A model generated the notes under the pieces. It was not told where the DNA came from, ran no database searches, and saw only the letters and a program-made list of their open reading frames with translations. 64,000 bases of DNA from Sphingomonas sp. SORGH_AS_0879 (GTDB lineage: Bacteria; Pseudomonadota; Alphaproteobacteria; Sphingomonadales; Sphingomonadaceae). A program made the translations under genes and the position numbers. The DNA lies in the NCBI RefSeq assembly GCF_030819175.1, contig NZ_JAUTBJ010000002.1:4148978-4212977 (forward strand). Reading direction: 5' to 3'. This document shows positions 30,501-37,303 of the stretch, piece after piece; within the stretch, counting starts at the first letter, position 1; every line of letters starts with the position of its first letter.

Positions 30501-31210
30501 ATCACCACGTCCTTGGCATAGAGGCTGGCATTGATATGCGTGGCGGCGGCGATGATGTCGAAATAGTCGACATTGCCCGCCAGCAACCCCTGCCCCTCCA
30601 CCGTCACGTCGCCGCCATCGGCGATACGGAAGCCGCTGAACGTCCCGTCCGCACCGAAGCGCAGCGTGGCGGCGGCCAGGCTGACCCGGCTCGTATTGAT
30701 GAAACCGCAACCGTCGCAGGTGATGCCGGTCGGATTGGCGATCACCAGCGCGGCCCGCCCCCCGAAAATCTCGACCGGCCCCGCGATCGTGGTGCGGACG
30801 CCGCCGGTGACTTCGTTGAGGATCAGCGACGCCGGTTTGCCGCCGACCAGATTGGGATTGGCGAGCAGGAAGCCGCTGGTCGCGCTGTTCCCGGTCGTCG
30901 GGCTGTTGTCGAAGACCAGCCCTTCCTTGCCCACCGAAAAGCGGTTGAAGACGTTATAGGAGGTGCCGTTCGCGTCAGGCTTCGCGATGTTGACGATCGG
31001 CGTGCCACCGGCCGTCACGTCCATCCCCGTTCGGGCATTGGCGGGCTGAACGGGCGCCACCGCGACCGGTGCGGTGGTCTGGGTCAGCGCAGGCGACAGC
31101 GCCGAGGACGCCAGCGCGGTCGCGACTAGGGCGCGCAGGGCCCTTCGGCGTCCGCATCGCCGCTCCCCGGCCCAAGAAGAACCCAGGGCACGAACGACCA
31201 TCGCCGACAT
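21521..31210 (-). CDS. TpsA/CdiA/FhaB-like giant exoprotein, N-terminal part
   Basis: The start ATG 31,210-31,208 overlaps the tpsB stop (TAATG), giving translational coupling. A basic N-terminus and hydrophobic segment (about residues 20-43) form an extended signal peptide. The TPS secretion domain follows (about residues 60-300) with NPNL at 118-121 and NPTGI at 159-163, close to the FHA hallmarks NPNL and NPNGI. The rest is a right-handed beta-helix made of Gly/Ala/Thr-rich repeats, including seven 260-residue units (about 25,000-29,900) and a Gly/Ser linker near 22,850-22,960. It should be exported by the Sec system and then by TpsB to the cell surface. The frame ends at 21,521 through a -1 shift in a G5 run, so the protein as written lacks its toxin end. 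Confidence 0.9.
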   Translation of the reverse strand: MSAMVVRALGSSWAGERRCGRRRALRALVATALASSALSPALTQTTAPVAVAPVQPANARTGMDVTAGGTPIVNIAKPDANGTSYNVFNRFSVGKEGLVFDNSPTTGNSATSGFLLANPNLVGGKPASLILNEVTGGVRTTIAGPVEIFGGRAALVIANPTGITCDGCGFINTSRVSLAAATLRFGADGTFSGFRIADGGDVTVEGQGLLAGNVDYFDIIAAATHINASLYAKDVVIAGGAGVFDYAGRAISADNGAARTGVAIDSSVLGGMYANRIRLIGTGAGLGINLRGTVAAIDGPLVITSDGDIALGSTTASGDVSLTAVRGTVTLSDLTYAGGALDITGRSIRQGGGFAGALGHVAWRAEDGVTLDGGKGIYAGLDDQGALIGTGALSIGAGGAIGLGNATLASAGVTRIDGGALSQAAAGRMFATDIALGTTGAQSLTGTLSASGSLTLSGGQVVVGGPTTGLTSATARASDHFTIASGGAFRTNGIATLTAPTLDLAGTVLGGAGLALQATGLNASGAVQSGSDLNVTVAGDAALGGNWTANGDATLTVGGAASVSGAMLATKRFGLQGGTIGIGGSVQAGGTLSLQSRGTLITQDGARLLANGAVDIRTAGAIALAGQVSANDTLTIRTAAGLDAGNATLAATHGLLLNAASLHHGQGGQISGAGVTLTTTAGQVLEGAIRSSGDAVLQGDAIDLSGIAEAESGLTLSGRQVLVSGTATGLGAMSARASESLSIMTGGAVQTNGLATIDAPTLALAGTLLGGSGVSVVANGLTGNGLVRSGGDLSATLAGTGSIGGQWTASGDTRLTVVGDLALSGRLLTGKVLTVGAASVTINGDVEAGTTLSLDAVGNLSSGASAKILANGAIGLISDGAVSLAGQVGTNDSLTIRAAGSLDVGTAAITATGALDLSGLSLTQGQGGRISGAGVTLTTTAGQMLGGAIGATGDASLTGDGIDLSGTVGASGALDLSARRLVVSGTASGLGAVGVTAGESLTIRAGGTVETNGVATLASSAFDHAGTVLGVSGVSLRASGLTGNGAVQSGATLTAVVSGDATLGGSWTSKGDATLSVVGDATFTGALVVAKALTFEAGSLSLGGVVQAEGALSLSTIGNLVLGENAQLLANGAVGVTGGVATLAGRLGSNDALSIRANGLLDAGSAAIAATGLLRLEGLSLAQAVGGDIAGNGVTLVAQNGQKLGGTVRSTGDATLSGDVVDLTGTLSANGNLTIAGRRLVVSGTATGLAAAAGTATEGFAIASGGAFQTNGIATLTAPILDLAGTVLGGAGVALQATSLNASGVVQSGGHLNATVAGDAALGGGWSAAGNATFGVGGTGSVSGTILAAKTFHLQAGTVAIDGSVEAGGIASLTSLGALTTSGGARLLANGAVDIRAAGAIALAGQVGANDTLTIRAAGALEAGNAILTATHALDLNGASLHQGQGGQISGAGMTLTTTAGQVLAGAVRSSGNAVLQADTIDMPGIVEADGALTLSGRVLSVSGMATGLGAVSARASESLSIMPGGAVQTNGLATIGAPSLVLAGTLLGGTSVSVVATDLSGSGLVRSGGDLSATLAGTGSIGGQWTASGDTRLTVISDLALSSGLLTGKALTVRAARVTVDGDVEAGTTLSLDAAGDLSSGMAAKILANGAVDLTSGGAVSLAGQVGTNDALTIRAAGALDLGAATITAGGALGLSGLSLLQGQGGTISATGDASLTGDGIDLSGTVGAGGVLGLSARRLVVSGTATGLGAVGVTAGESLTIRAGGTVETNGVATLSSSAFDHAGTILGVGGVSLQASGLTGNGTVQSGGTLTAIVSGDATLGGSWTSKGDAALSVVGDTTLTGMLAVAKALTFEAGSLSLGGVVQAEGAVSLSTVGNLAMDQNAQLLANGPVGVTSGGVATLVGRLGSNDALSIRASGLLDAGSAAIAATGALRLDGLSFRQMVGGDIAGDGVTLVARNAQKLGGKIRSTSYAAVSGDVVDLTGTLSANGDLTVSGRQVVVGGTATGLISATGMATDSFTIASGGAFQTNGIATLTAPTLDLAGMVLGGAGVSLRATNINVTGGIQSGSDLAMTLAGDARLDGSWVADGNLTLGIGGQAVIGGTMSAAKALTVNAAGLTIGGGLQAGGTLSVESQGDLGTSASSQIQANGAIGLTAAGSVSLAGQVGGNGMVGVTGRAIVVPGTVQAIGNLSLSGETLSLTGKVLTAADGTVAMTGAVGIDGTLSAGGNLTLDAAALSTGSTGQLLTTKAFALIASGAFDHRGTLDAASIQALADSIANDGTMAASADLALSANADIIQAGTVQAGRNLTLEGAALTLSGKSYGAVAGGTGTGLTIRSDAIGFNQTSDIQSGGTLDIVGTQGFATLGRIVAMGRAGIHSDGALTQGAVASGNDRFALTAGTTLDQTGTLAAIGRIDLSGAAIRNSGSVTGNDELALDATSALTSTGILQSSGALRLAAPMLTLSGKAITNDVLYLDGTTMTLLGTASGLKGIDARLGDLSLDSAGVLQSGEGFALTLAQLDNAGLIASDKALSVSTSGGFANSGQIAAETALTVAVGGDGVSSGLLQAGGDLDLRIDGAASLSGTLYAGSNATIGAASLRSSAAITSQGAMSLTVGGDAALAAASTTHAKTGMTLSAGTISALGTLQSDAALAFSVGGGLTLGGRTQASGPTRFDIGGAARVDGTLASGGALTLNATAVSIPGRILANDAVSITASSSDLDLTGTIQAVKDVALNAVAWLRIGEATPASAGGSSGSGSGSSSNSSGTGGGSGSGGGGTSSSGGGSGSGGTVGAIAMTLPSLGSSMTYGSLASNGEVALRAANVQINGTVAAKGALSLLADHLLSVQGGAWSDTTLIAQSSEVTLGLLGSMAAAGAVGVTTQGDLVNRGIVASNAGALTMTVGGAFDHRGTLSASTDLRIHTGLDYVASGTVSGGSVAIEARDITLDGRTVGVGGLSVSGRTLTLGEASDIESKAALTLQSRGATSLAGKLLAEGNLTATADSLLSLASTADIQSGGMLKLEAQGDLLTAASSRIVAIGAARVKGDAVTLGGSLAGNAALDLIAASGLTLTGSATALGEVTASASVTNLSGRLASGAGLGLAGGAMVLGGTSTLQALDGLTLSATVLTGNGTIQAGKNLTIASQGGVGLGGTLSAGRVDDQGRMTSLGDLEVTAGGALDLNAAVSATGRTTLVAQGLALGGTLTGLGNLSLDTATLATTGSAKVGGGR
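25000..29900 (-). repeat. Seven 780-bp coding repeats in A-B-C-A-B-C-A order
   Basis: An equivalent point in each repeat (the codons for TNGxAT) falls near 29,732, 28,952, 28,172, 27,395, 26,615, 25,892 and 25,112. Spacing is 780 bp except one step of 723. Three variants alternate: A (ASGGAFQTNGIATLTAP), B (AGGAVQTNGLATIDAP) and C (AGGTVETNGVATLASS). Together they form a 2.34-kb super-repeat present twice plus one unit. The short step is a clean in-frame loss of about 18 codons in the second C unit. Confidence 0.85.
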
Positions 31211-31533
31211 TACAAGGTGATCCTGATATTGGTGCTGAACAAGGTAGGGGAATGCCGCACCCAGACCGGTGCGGAGAGCGGCACCGCGAGCGTGAATTCC
31301 GCCTGGACATGCCGTCCGCGCGCCATCAGCCCGGCACTGAGCGACTGGAGCGATCCGCGCTCGAACGGGTCCCCGCGAACGGGCCGGATCGCCCCGACGT
31401 CATAGGCGAGATAGGCGGACACCGCCGTCGCCAACTCGGGATACGCCTTGCCCAGATCGATCAGGCCGATACCCAGTTGATCGCGAAACGCGATGCCCGT
31501 CCGCCCGGAAATCCCGTCATCGCGGAACCCCCC
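31210..31533 (-). CDS. TpsB outer-membrane transporter, C-terminal part after a frameshift
   Basis: This frame holds the conserved end of a ShlB/FhaC-type transporter. It opens with FRDDGISGRTGIAFRDQLGI, the continuation of the TVRG-FRxxG motif of the L6 loop region, and finishes with beta-strands ending in STNIRITL. Joining it to the upstream part needs one G less in the G6 run at 31,528-31,533; the joined gene would give 578 residues, normal for the family. It has no start of its own. Its stop TAA shares a base with the tpsA start (TAATG). Confidence 0.8.
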   Translation of the reverse strand, partial: GGFRDDGISGRTGIAFRDQLGIGLIDLGKAYPELATAVSAYLAYDVGAIRPVRGDPFERGSLQSLSAGLMARGRHVQAEFTLAVPLSAPVWVRHSPTLFSTNIRITL

Positions 31534-32947
31534 GGACCGTGGACGGGCCACCCAGGCTGAACCGGTCGGCGGGAAAGACATTGTCGAGCGACCATTGCCC
31601 GCGCAGCACGAAGACGTTGGTCATTCGCGACTTCCCTATTTCGAAGGGCGTCTGCGCCATTGTGTCGAGCCGCAATCGGTGGAAGCGCCCCGTCGCCCCA
31701 CCCGGTCCGGTGTCGACCGTATGCGCGCCCAACGCGCCCAGCCCCTGGTCATAGCTGCCCGACACACTCAACTGCGTCTTGGCGACCCGCCGCTGCCAGC
31801 GTATCCCGACGTCGCCCGTCACGATCCGATAGCTGCCCGATCGCAGGGTGATCCCGTGGACCAGATTGCGCGTATCGAGCAGCGACAGTCCGGCGGACAG
31901 CGACAGCTTGGTCTGGGCGTCGCGGAATACCATGCGGTCCAGCGTCGCGGAGCCGGTCAGGGTCCGCCCGCTCGCCGTGAAGCGCAGGCCGTTGCCCTCC
32001 AGCACCGATCGATAGCCCGACGCCCCCGCCGACATGGATACCGTCCACCAACCCTGCGGCAGGGACAGGAACCCACCATAGGCATAGGCGCGCCGTTCGC
32101 GATCGGGGCTGGCATTGCCCTGATAGTAGAGCGACCAGCTATCGGCGACGCCGAGCAGCGAATCGATTTCCAATCCGGCGGACGCCTGCCACCGTCCGGT
32201 ATTGGCCGCGCCCTGATCATTGATGGTGATCGACGGGCGTATCCAGCGCGACAGCGGCTGGCGATCCACCAGGACCAGGCTGGTTCCGGGCACGTCACCC
32301 GGCGCGATGTCGATCTTCGGATCGCCCTTGGCCAGACGCGCGAGCTGGTCGACGCCTTGTTCCAGCGCGCGCAGATTCAATCGGTCGCCGGGACGCGCGG
32401 GAAAGGCCGCCTCCATCTCGCCCGTACCGTAGCTCCGACCGTCTCCAGCCCCTTTGAAACCGCCGACCTGGCCTTCGATGACCGTGATCGTCAGCGCCCC
32501 CGATTTCAGATCCTGCGGCCCGACAAAGGCCCGGGTGGTGACGAATCCGTCATGGACATAGCGGTCGGTAATTGCCCGGAGGCCTGCGTCGATGGCCGCG
32601 ATACCGACGCATGACCCGCGCAGCGGATCGAGTATCGCGGAAAAGCTCTTGAGCGGATAACGGCTCGCCCCGACCAGTCGAACCGACTTGATTGCCGCAC
32701 AACCGCCGCCATCGGGGCCTGCGGTATCCGGCGACCGGACTTCCTTGCCGGTCGGAGCCCGACTTTGCGAGCGATCGAACTGCTCGGCCCGATCACGCGC
32801 CTGCTGCTGTTGCTGTTCCTGAATCCGCTGCGCCTCGCGGTCGATCTGCGCGGCCTGAGCAACGACCGGCAAAGGTATCGAAATGGCCAGCGCGGCACTG
32901 CCATATAGCCCTAACGCGGCTATCCCCTGTTTCGAACGGCTCCCCAC
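31517..32947 (-). CDS. TpsB (ShlB/FhaC-like) two-partner secretion transporter, N-terminal part
   Basis: This Omp85-superfamily transporter would carry the TpsA exoprotein across the outer membrane. The start is GTG 32,947; an in-frame stop lies just upstream, so no longer start exists. A signal peptide covers residues 1-31 (ending VVAQA), then a Gln-rich linker, POTRA domains (GGGCAAIKSVRLVGASRYPL opens the first; VIEGQVGG is typical of its end) and the beta-barrel. The frame ends prematurely after FSLGGPSTVRG, because a G6 run at 31,528-31,533 shifts it out of the conserved FRDDG motif. As written the transporter would lack its last strands and be inactive. It forms an operon with tpsA. Confidence 0.85.
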   Translation of the reverse strand: MGSRSKQGIAALGLYGSAALAISIPLPVVAQAAQIDREAQRIQEQQQQQARDRAEQFDRSQSRAPTGKEVRSPDTAGPDGGGCAAIKSVRLVGASRYPLKSFSAILDPLRGSCVGIAAIDAGLRAITDRYVHDGFVTTRAFVGPQDLKSGALTITVIEGQVGGFKGAGDGRSYGTGEMEAAFPARPGDRLNLRALEQGVDQLARLAKGDPKIDIAPGDVPGTSLVLVDRQPLSRWIRPSITINDQGAANTGRWQASAGLEIDSLLGVADSWSLYYQGNASPDRERRAYAYGGFLSLPQGWWTVSMSAGASGYRSVLEGNGLRFTASGRTLTGSATLDRMVFRDAQTKLSLSAGLSLLDTRNLVHGITLRSGSYRIVTGDVGIRWQRRVAKTQLSVSGSYDQGLGALGAHTVDTGPGGATGRFHRLRLDTMAQTPFEIGKSRMTNVFVLRGQWSLDNVFPADRFSLGGPSTVRGVPR

Positions 32948-33044
32948 GCCGCGTTAATAGTAAAATCGTTTTCATCTGCGATACGAAATGCTGGTTAATC
33001 TTTCATTCATCATCTAACTGACGGTTGAAACTCATGTTATATTT

Positions 33045-33059
33045 CAACCAAATTGGTTG
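33045..33059. promoter_or_regulatory. Palindrome upstream of tpsB, possible operator
   Basis: CAACCAAATTGGTTG is a perfect palindrome with six-base arms. It overlaps a second inverted repeat formed by GGTTGAAA (33,023-33,030) and TTTCAACC (33,042-33,049). It lies about 100 bases before the tpsB start in an AT-rich stretch, so it is a candidate operator or promoter element for the tpsB-tpsA operon. No regulator gene is adjacent. Confidence 0.35.
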
Positions 33060-33159
33060 TTTGTTTTACGATCTCGGTTTTTAGGGCCGTGTTGGAGCAT
33101 CGCGGGGTTTCTGCCCGAATAATGTACGTGGCGCTGATCCTGGCGGTGATCGCGTCGCG

Positions 33160-33303
33160 TTAAGGCCTCCGATCGGTGGCCGGGGCTGCACCCTTGCCTT
33201 CACCGTCCGGGCCATCGTCCAACCCACGCGCCTGGACCTTGCGACGCTTCAGATTCTCTCGGAGCGCCGCCGCCAGCCGTTCCGCGCGTTCGTCTTTTGC
33301 CAT
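33160..33303 (-). CDS. Conserved small basic protein (47 residues)
   Basis: Start ATG 33303, stop TAA at 33,160-33,162. The N-terminal 30 residues are a charged amphipathic helix (AERLAAALRENLKRRKVQAR) and the tail is Gly/Pro-rich. Small proteins with this opening pattern are widespread hypothetical proteins in sphingomonads, which is from memory and not checked. It lies just before a tRNA-Thr gene on the opposite strand. No function is known to me. Confidence 0.6.
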   Translation of the reverse strand: MAKDERAERLAAALRENLKRRKVQARGLDDGPDGEGKGAAPATDRRP

Positions 33304-33387
33304 GCGATCGGCTTAATCCCAACAACAAGCGCTTGACAATGTCCGCCCGATCCTCTTTAGGCGCGCTTCCCGCGTCGAGACGCGAGT

Positions 33388-33462
<75 letters not shown>

Positions 33463-33977
33463 TTCTCCCTGACGTTGACCCTTACGACGTTCGCTATTGT
33501 CACTTTAGCGAACGTTCTAAGTTCAGCGTCTTCAAGACAGTGGGCCAGCGCAGGTTGCGCTAGCTCCACTCCCCTAATTTTTTTCGGCGTAATGCGCGAT
33601 CGTCGCCAGCGCTTTTTTGCGCATCCAGCCAAGCCTATCGTGCCGTCGGCAACCGTCCTGCTCCAGCATGACTTCCAACCGCGTCGGGTGAATTCCGCTC
33701 CGTGCGCTGAGTTCGGCGAGGGTGATCCGTTCACGAGCTAGCTTGCGAACCTTGCTCCAAGAAATTTCGTGGGCGCCGCCGCCTTGCCGCGTCGATACGG
33801 GCAAGACGTGCCCATGCTTGATGGGAAGGTTCAGTATCTCAGCTGCGTCTCGTTGCGATAAAAACCGCGACTTGATGCCGTCGGAGACACATGAAAGACT
33901 TTGAACTGGCCCCCATTTCGACCGGACGGATTTGAGCCTAGGAAGGAGGCTTGGGGCTATCCCCTGAGCATAGGCTT

Positions 33978-34355
33978 ATGTCCGTGTCCGAGATCATCAC
34001 CGACGGCGGTCGTCGCCGTCACTGGAGCACGCCCGAGAAGCTGAGGATCGTCGAGGAGACGCTCGATGGTCGGGAGAGCATATCGGTGGTGGCGCGCCGC
34101 AACGGCGTGGCGCCGAACCTGCTGTACCGTTGGCGGCGGCTGATGCTGGAAGGCGGGAGCGTTGCAGTTGCCGGCGACGACGACGTGACCAGCAACCGGC
34201 AGGTCCGCGAGATGGAAACCCGCATCCGCGAACTGGAGCGCCAGCTCGGGCGCAAGACGCTGGAGGTCGAGATACTGAAGGAGGCGCTGGAGCGCTCGCG
34301 CCCAAAAAAAGCGAGCTTGCTCATGCACTCGCCGCTGCCGGAGACTATCCGGTGA
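33978..34355 (+). CDS. IS3-family (IS2 group) transposase OrfA
   Basis: This 125-residue IS2-type OrfA starts at ATG 33,978. The HTH region is WSTPEKLRIVEETLDG to NLLYRWRRLM, followed by a coiled coil (METRIRELERQLGRKTLEVE) and the typical EILKEALERSRPKK just before the slippery run. An A7G tract at 34,304-34,311 allows -1 frameshifting into OrfB. Its role is recognition of the IS ends. Confidence 0.9.
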   Translation: MSVSEIITDGGRRRHWSTPEKLRIVEETLDGRESISVVARRNGVAPNLLYRWRRLMLEGGSVAVAGDDDVTSNRQVREMETRIRELERQLGRKTLEVEILKEALERSRPKKASLLMHSPLPETIR

Positions 34356-35185
34356 GCCTGGTCGCCAGCACGCTCGGGGTCGGGCGTTCGACGGTGTACG
34401 ACCGCCTGACGGGAACCACCAGGACGCGCGGGCCGTACGCCAAGGCCGACGACACGGATCTGCTGCCCTGCATTCGCCAGATCGCCGCGCAACGGCCAAC
34501 ATACGGCTACCGCCGCATCGCGGCGGTCCTCAATCGGCAGCGGCGCGCCGAAGGACTTGCGCCGGTCAACCACAAGCGCGTCTACCGCATCATGGCGGCG
34601 GACCGCCTGCTGCTGGCGCGGCGCTACGCCGAGCGAGCCGACTATGGGCATGACGGCGTCGTAGTGACGATCCGCTCGAACCTGCGCTGGTGCTCCGACG
34701 GCTTCGAGTTCACCTGCTGGAACGGTGAGGTCGTGCGCGGTGCCTTCATCATCGACGCCCATGACCGCGAGATCATCTCGTGGCGCGCGGTTGCCAATGC
34801 CGGCATCAGCGGCTCGGACGTGCGCGACATCATGCTGGAAGCCGTGGAAACCCGCTTCGGCACCATGCGCGCGACGACACCGGTCGAGATGCTGTCGGAC
34901 AACGGTTCGGCCTATACCGCCTGCGAAACACGGACCTTTGCCCGGCAGCTGGGCCTCAAACCCTGCTTCACCCCCGTCCGCAGCCCGCAGTCCAACGGCA
35001 TCTCGGAGGCCTTCGTCCATACCCTCAAACGGGATTACGTCCGCGTCTCGCCGCTGCCGGACGCACTCACCGCGTTGACATCGCTTGCCGGATGGATCGA
35101 GGACTACAACGACAACCACCCCCATTCAGGGCTCAAAATGCGTTCGCCGCGCGAGCATCGCGCACTGGTTTCTGCAACCGCTTGA
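34304..35185 (+). CDS. IS3-family (IS2 group) transposase OrfB (DDE domain, made as OrfAB)
   Basis: This is the catalytic part, entered by a -1 shift at 34,304-34,311, so the fused enzyme spans 33,978-35,185. It has the HTH_21-like RPTYGYRRIAAVLNRQ, the integrase core with CSDGFEFTCW, HDREIISW, MLSDNGSAYTA and the last acidic residue in SNGISEAFVHTLKRDY, and ends with DYNDNHPHSGLKMRSPREH. No stop interrupts it, so it is probably active. It overlaps nothing else in sense. Confidence 0.9.
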   Translation, partial: KKSELAHALAAAGDYPVSLVASTLGVGRSTVYDRLTGTTRTRGPYAKADDTDLLPCIRQIAAQRPTYGYRRIAAVLNRQRRAEGLAPVNHKRVYRIMAADRLLLARRYAERADYGHDGVVVTIRSNLRWCSDGFEFTCWNGEVVRGAFIIDAHDREIISWRAVANAGISGSDVRDIMLEAVETRFGTMRATTPVEMLSDNGSAYTACETRTFARQLGLKPCFTPVRSPQSNGISEAFVHTLKRDYVRVSPLPDALTALTSLAGWIEDYNDNHPHSGLKMRSPREHRALVSATA

Positions 35186-35491
35186 ACCCGTCCGGTGAAA
35201 CGGGGGCCAGATCAGACTTCGCAATCTCAGCTTCGCCGCGTCGGCGGAGGAAATCTGGATTCGATCCACAGACCCGCCAGTAATCGAATAAGGGATGGTC
35301 CCGTTCAGCATATCGCGGATGATCCGCCCCCAGGGCTTCGCGCCGCCGCCAATGGCGCGCGCTGCACGGTGAAGATGCACGGGGTCGCTGATGGCATATG
35401 CCGGGACAGCCGTGCGCGTGAGAGCGTCCCGAAACGTCTTCAGCTCGGACCTATGAACCTGCAGCGGCCCGAAGTGGGCGACGACGTATGG

Positions 35492-36309
35492 ATGCGTGAT
35501 ACAGGTGACGAGGTCCCACCAGCGAGGGGGACGATCGCGACACCAGCATCGGCGTCGCGGTCGACGTGGAGACGACGGGCACCGCCGTCCACTTCGGCGC
35601 GATCATCGAGCTGGCGATCCGTCCGTTCCGCTTCGATGCCGATGGCATCATCACCGACATCGGGCCCATCTATTCTTGGACGGAGGATCCGGGCCACCCG
35701 CTGACACCGGAGACGGTCGCGATCACCGGGCTGACCGACGACGACGTCGCCGGTCGGCGGATCGACGAGGTCGAGGCGACGCGCCTGCTCCGCTCGGCAT
35801 CGTGCGTCGTGGCGCACCACTCCGTATTCGACCGCCCCTATGTCGAGCGACGCCTCCAGGGCGCACGCGGACTCGACTGGGCCTGCTCCTTCAGTCAGGT
35901 CGACTGGCGCAGCCGGGGCTTCGACGGCCGGAACCTCGGCTACCTGCTCCAGCAGGCCGGATACTTCTTCCGGCCCCATCGGGCCGCCGCGGACGTCGAC
36001 GCCCTCGTGCAGCTGCTCCGTCACCGCGCCGACGATGGCACGACCGTGCTCGCGGAACTGCTCGGCCGCATGAGGGCGCCCAGCTGGATGGTGTACGCCG
36101 ACGGAGCCAGCTTCGACGCCAAGGACGTGCTGAAGGCGCGGGGCTATCGATGGGATCCGGACCGCCGGGCGTGGTGGACCGAGATCGCGGATGACGCGCG
36201 CACGGCAGAGGAATTCTGGCTGGCGACGACCGTCTATGCCGCGGGGTGTGGTGCCAGAGCCATGGCGCCCCGCTTCGAGATGGTCACGGCTGCGGACCGC
36301 TTCCTGTGA
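35492..36309 (+). CDS. DnaQ-like 3'-5' exonuclease, start probably frameshifted
   Basis: A DEDD exonuclease with all three motifs: ExoI VDVETTG, ExoII VAHHSVFDRP and ExoIII HRAAADVDALVQL. A C-terminal extension (DAKDVLKARGYRWDPDRRAW) is common in sphingomonad mobile-element exonucleases. The frame holding the catalytic DVE is open from 35,509 but has no start before GTG 35,566, which would remove the essential Asp. In the next frame ATG 35,492 reads MRDTGDEVPPARG and would join if the G5 run at 35,526-35,530 had six Gs. I therefore suspect a one-base deletion or sequencing error. Corrected length is 272 residues. The substrate is presumably single-stranded DNA ends. Confidence 0.7.
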
Positions 36310-36490
36310 GTCTCTTCGTCCGCGCCAGTTGGCGCGCGATTCATCCCGACCGTCAGCGAAGGGCCAGCTGCAGGCGGCGCAGGTGCTGCGGACGGTCGGC
36401 CAGGGACGACCCGATAGGCGCACGTGCCGAAAGACGGCGCTCCCCCTCGACCAACTGATCGATCGAATCAAAGCAGGAAAGGTGAAAGTC

Positions 36491-37303
36491 ATGGCCACGA
36501 AGAAGACGAGGTCGACGGCCGTCGCGGTGCAGAAGCCGCTGTCGCTCACGAAGGTCGGGGACGGTGTGCTGGCGGATGCGGTCGGGCCGGGCGTCGAACT
36601 GGCCAAAGTGCTCGGCGCGGGCGGCGAATTCGTCAGTCAGGAGGGCGTTGTCCGCATCACCGGCCGCAGCTACGCGACGAGCGACGGCGTGGTGCCGGCA
36701 GCGGAAATTTTCTATGCCAAGCAGGGAATGCAGCGCGCTCATGGTCCATGGCTCGGCGAGGCAGACAAGGTCTCGTGGATCGACGAGGCGACGGGCCTGG
36801 AGTGCATTATGCTGCGCGAGCATCCGGAGGGCTTCCTGCGCGGCTTCGTCGGGGTGTCGTCCACCCATCCGCTCTTCGGCTGGGAGCATGACGCGGTGCC
36901 GGCGAGCCTCGGGATCGAGGTTCATGGCGGCCTGACCTACTCGCGCATCTGCGACGATGGCCCCAATCCGCGCCGGCGCCTGATCACCGAATACCGCCGT
37001 ATTTGCCACGTCGTCGTCGGCGAGGTGCCGTTGCAGCATGCGACCGATCATCGAGCCGGCCAGGGACAGTGGTGGTTCGGCTTCGACTGCAACCACCTTT
37101 TCGACGTCGTGCCGAGCCGCGTGGGCGATCGCCAGAGCCTTATGGGCGCCGGGATCGAGGCCAGATACCGCGACGACGGATATGTCGTGCGAGAAATCCG
37201 CAACCTCGCGGCGCAGCTCGCCGCGATCCGTGACGGCCACCCGGTTCCGGCCCGGGACGGGCCGCCGCTCCCGCCCATCGGCCTCAAGCCGAGTGTCCGA
37301 TGA
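36491..37303 (+). CDS. Conserved hypothetical protein of mobile elements (270 residues)
   Basis: I choose ATG 36,491, preceded by AGGAAAGGTGAAAG; the frame is open upstream but looks non-coding. The basic N-terminus (ATKKTRSTAVAV) is followed by a globular protein with several conserved-looking aromatic blocks: HPLFGWEHDAVP, EVHGGLTYSRICDDG and GQWWFGFDCNHLFDVVP. Proteins with an HGGLTY...WWxGFDC pattern occur as uncharacterised proteins on phages and plasmids (from memory). No catalytic motif is evident and no function is proposed. The stop overlaps the next start (ATGA), so the two genes are probably coupled. Confidence 0.6.
   Translation: MATKKTRSTAVAVQKPLSLTKVGDGVLADAVGPGVELAKVLGAGGEFVSQEGVVRITGRSYATSDGVVPAAEIFYAKQGMQRAHGPWLGEADKVSWIDEATGLECIMLREHPEGFLRGFVGVSSTHPLFGWEHDAVPASLGIEVHGGLTYSRICDDGPNPRRRLITEYRRICHVVVGEVPLQHATDHRAGQGQWWFGFDCNHLFDVVPSRVGDRQSLMGAGIEARYRDDGYVVREIRNLAAQLAAIRDGHPVPARDGPPLPPIGLKPSVR

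Larger units (their letters stand above)
33902..35214 (+). mobile_element. IS3-family insertion sequence, IS2 group (about 1.31 kb, complete)
   Basis: The terminal inverted repeats read TGAACTGGCCCCCATTTC on the left and TGATCTGGCCCCCGTTTC on the complement of the right end, both followed by a CCGGACGG block. The element is flanked by a 5-bp duplication GACTT at 33,897-33,901 and 35,215-35,219, the usual size for this group. OrfA and OrfB overlap in the -1 arrangement at an A7G run. Excision restores an open frame on the opposite strand, confirming the boundaries. Confidence 0.88.
33574..35380 (-). pseudogene. HTH-like DNA-binding protein gene interrupted by an IS2-type element
   Basis: Two pieces on the minus strand belong together. 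The upstream piece (35,380 to 35,215; open frame continuing to about 35,520) encodes HLHRAARAIGGGAKPWGRII and ends at codon AGT. The downstream piece (33,901 to 33,574) encodes FLSQRDAAEILNLPIKHG, a possible HTH (LAELSARSGIHPTRLEVML) and a basic tail. Removing the IS and one GACTT duplication joins them in frame as RSLSCVSDGIKSRF. The start codon is uncertain (GTG 35,380 or further up, overlapping the divergent exonuclease leader). It resembles accessory DNA-binding or transposition-associated proteins of mobile elements, but I cannot name a family. Confidence 0.55.
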
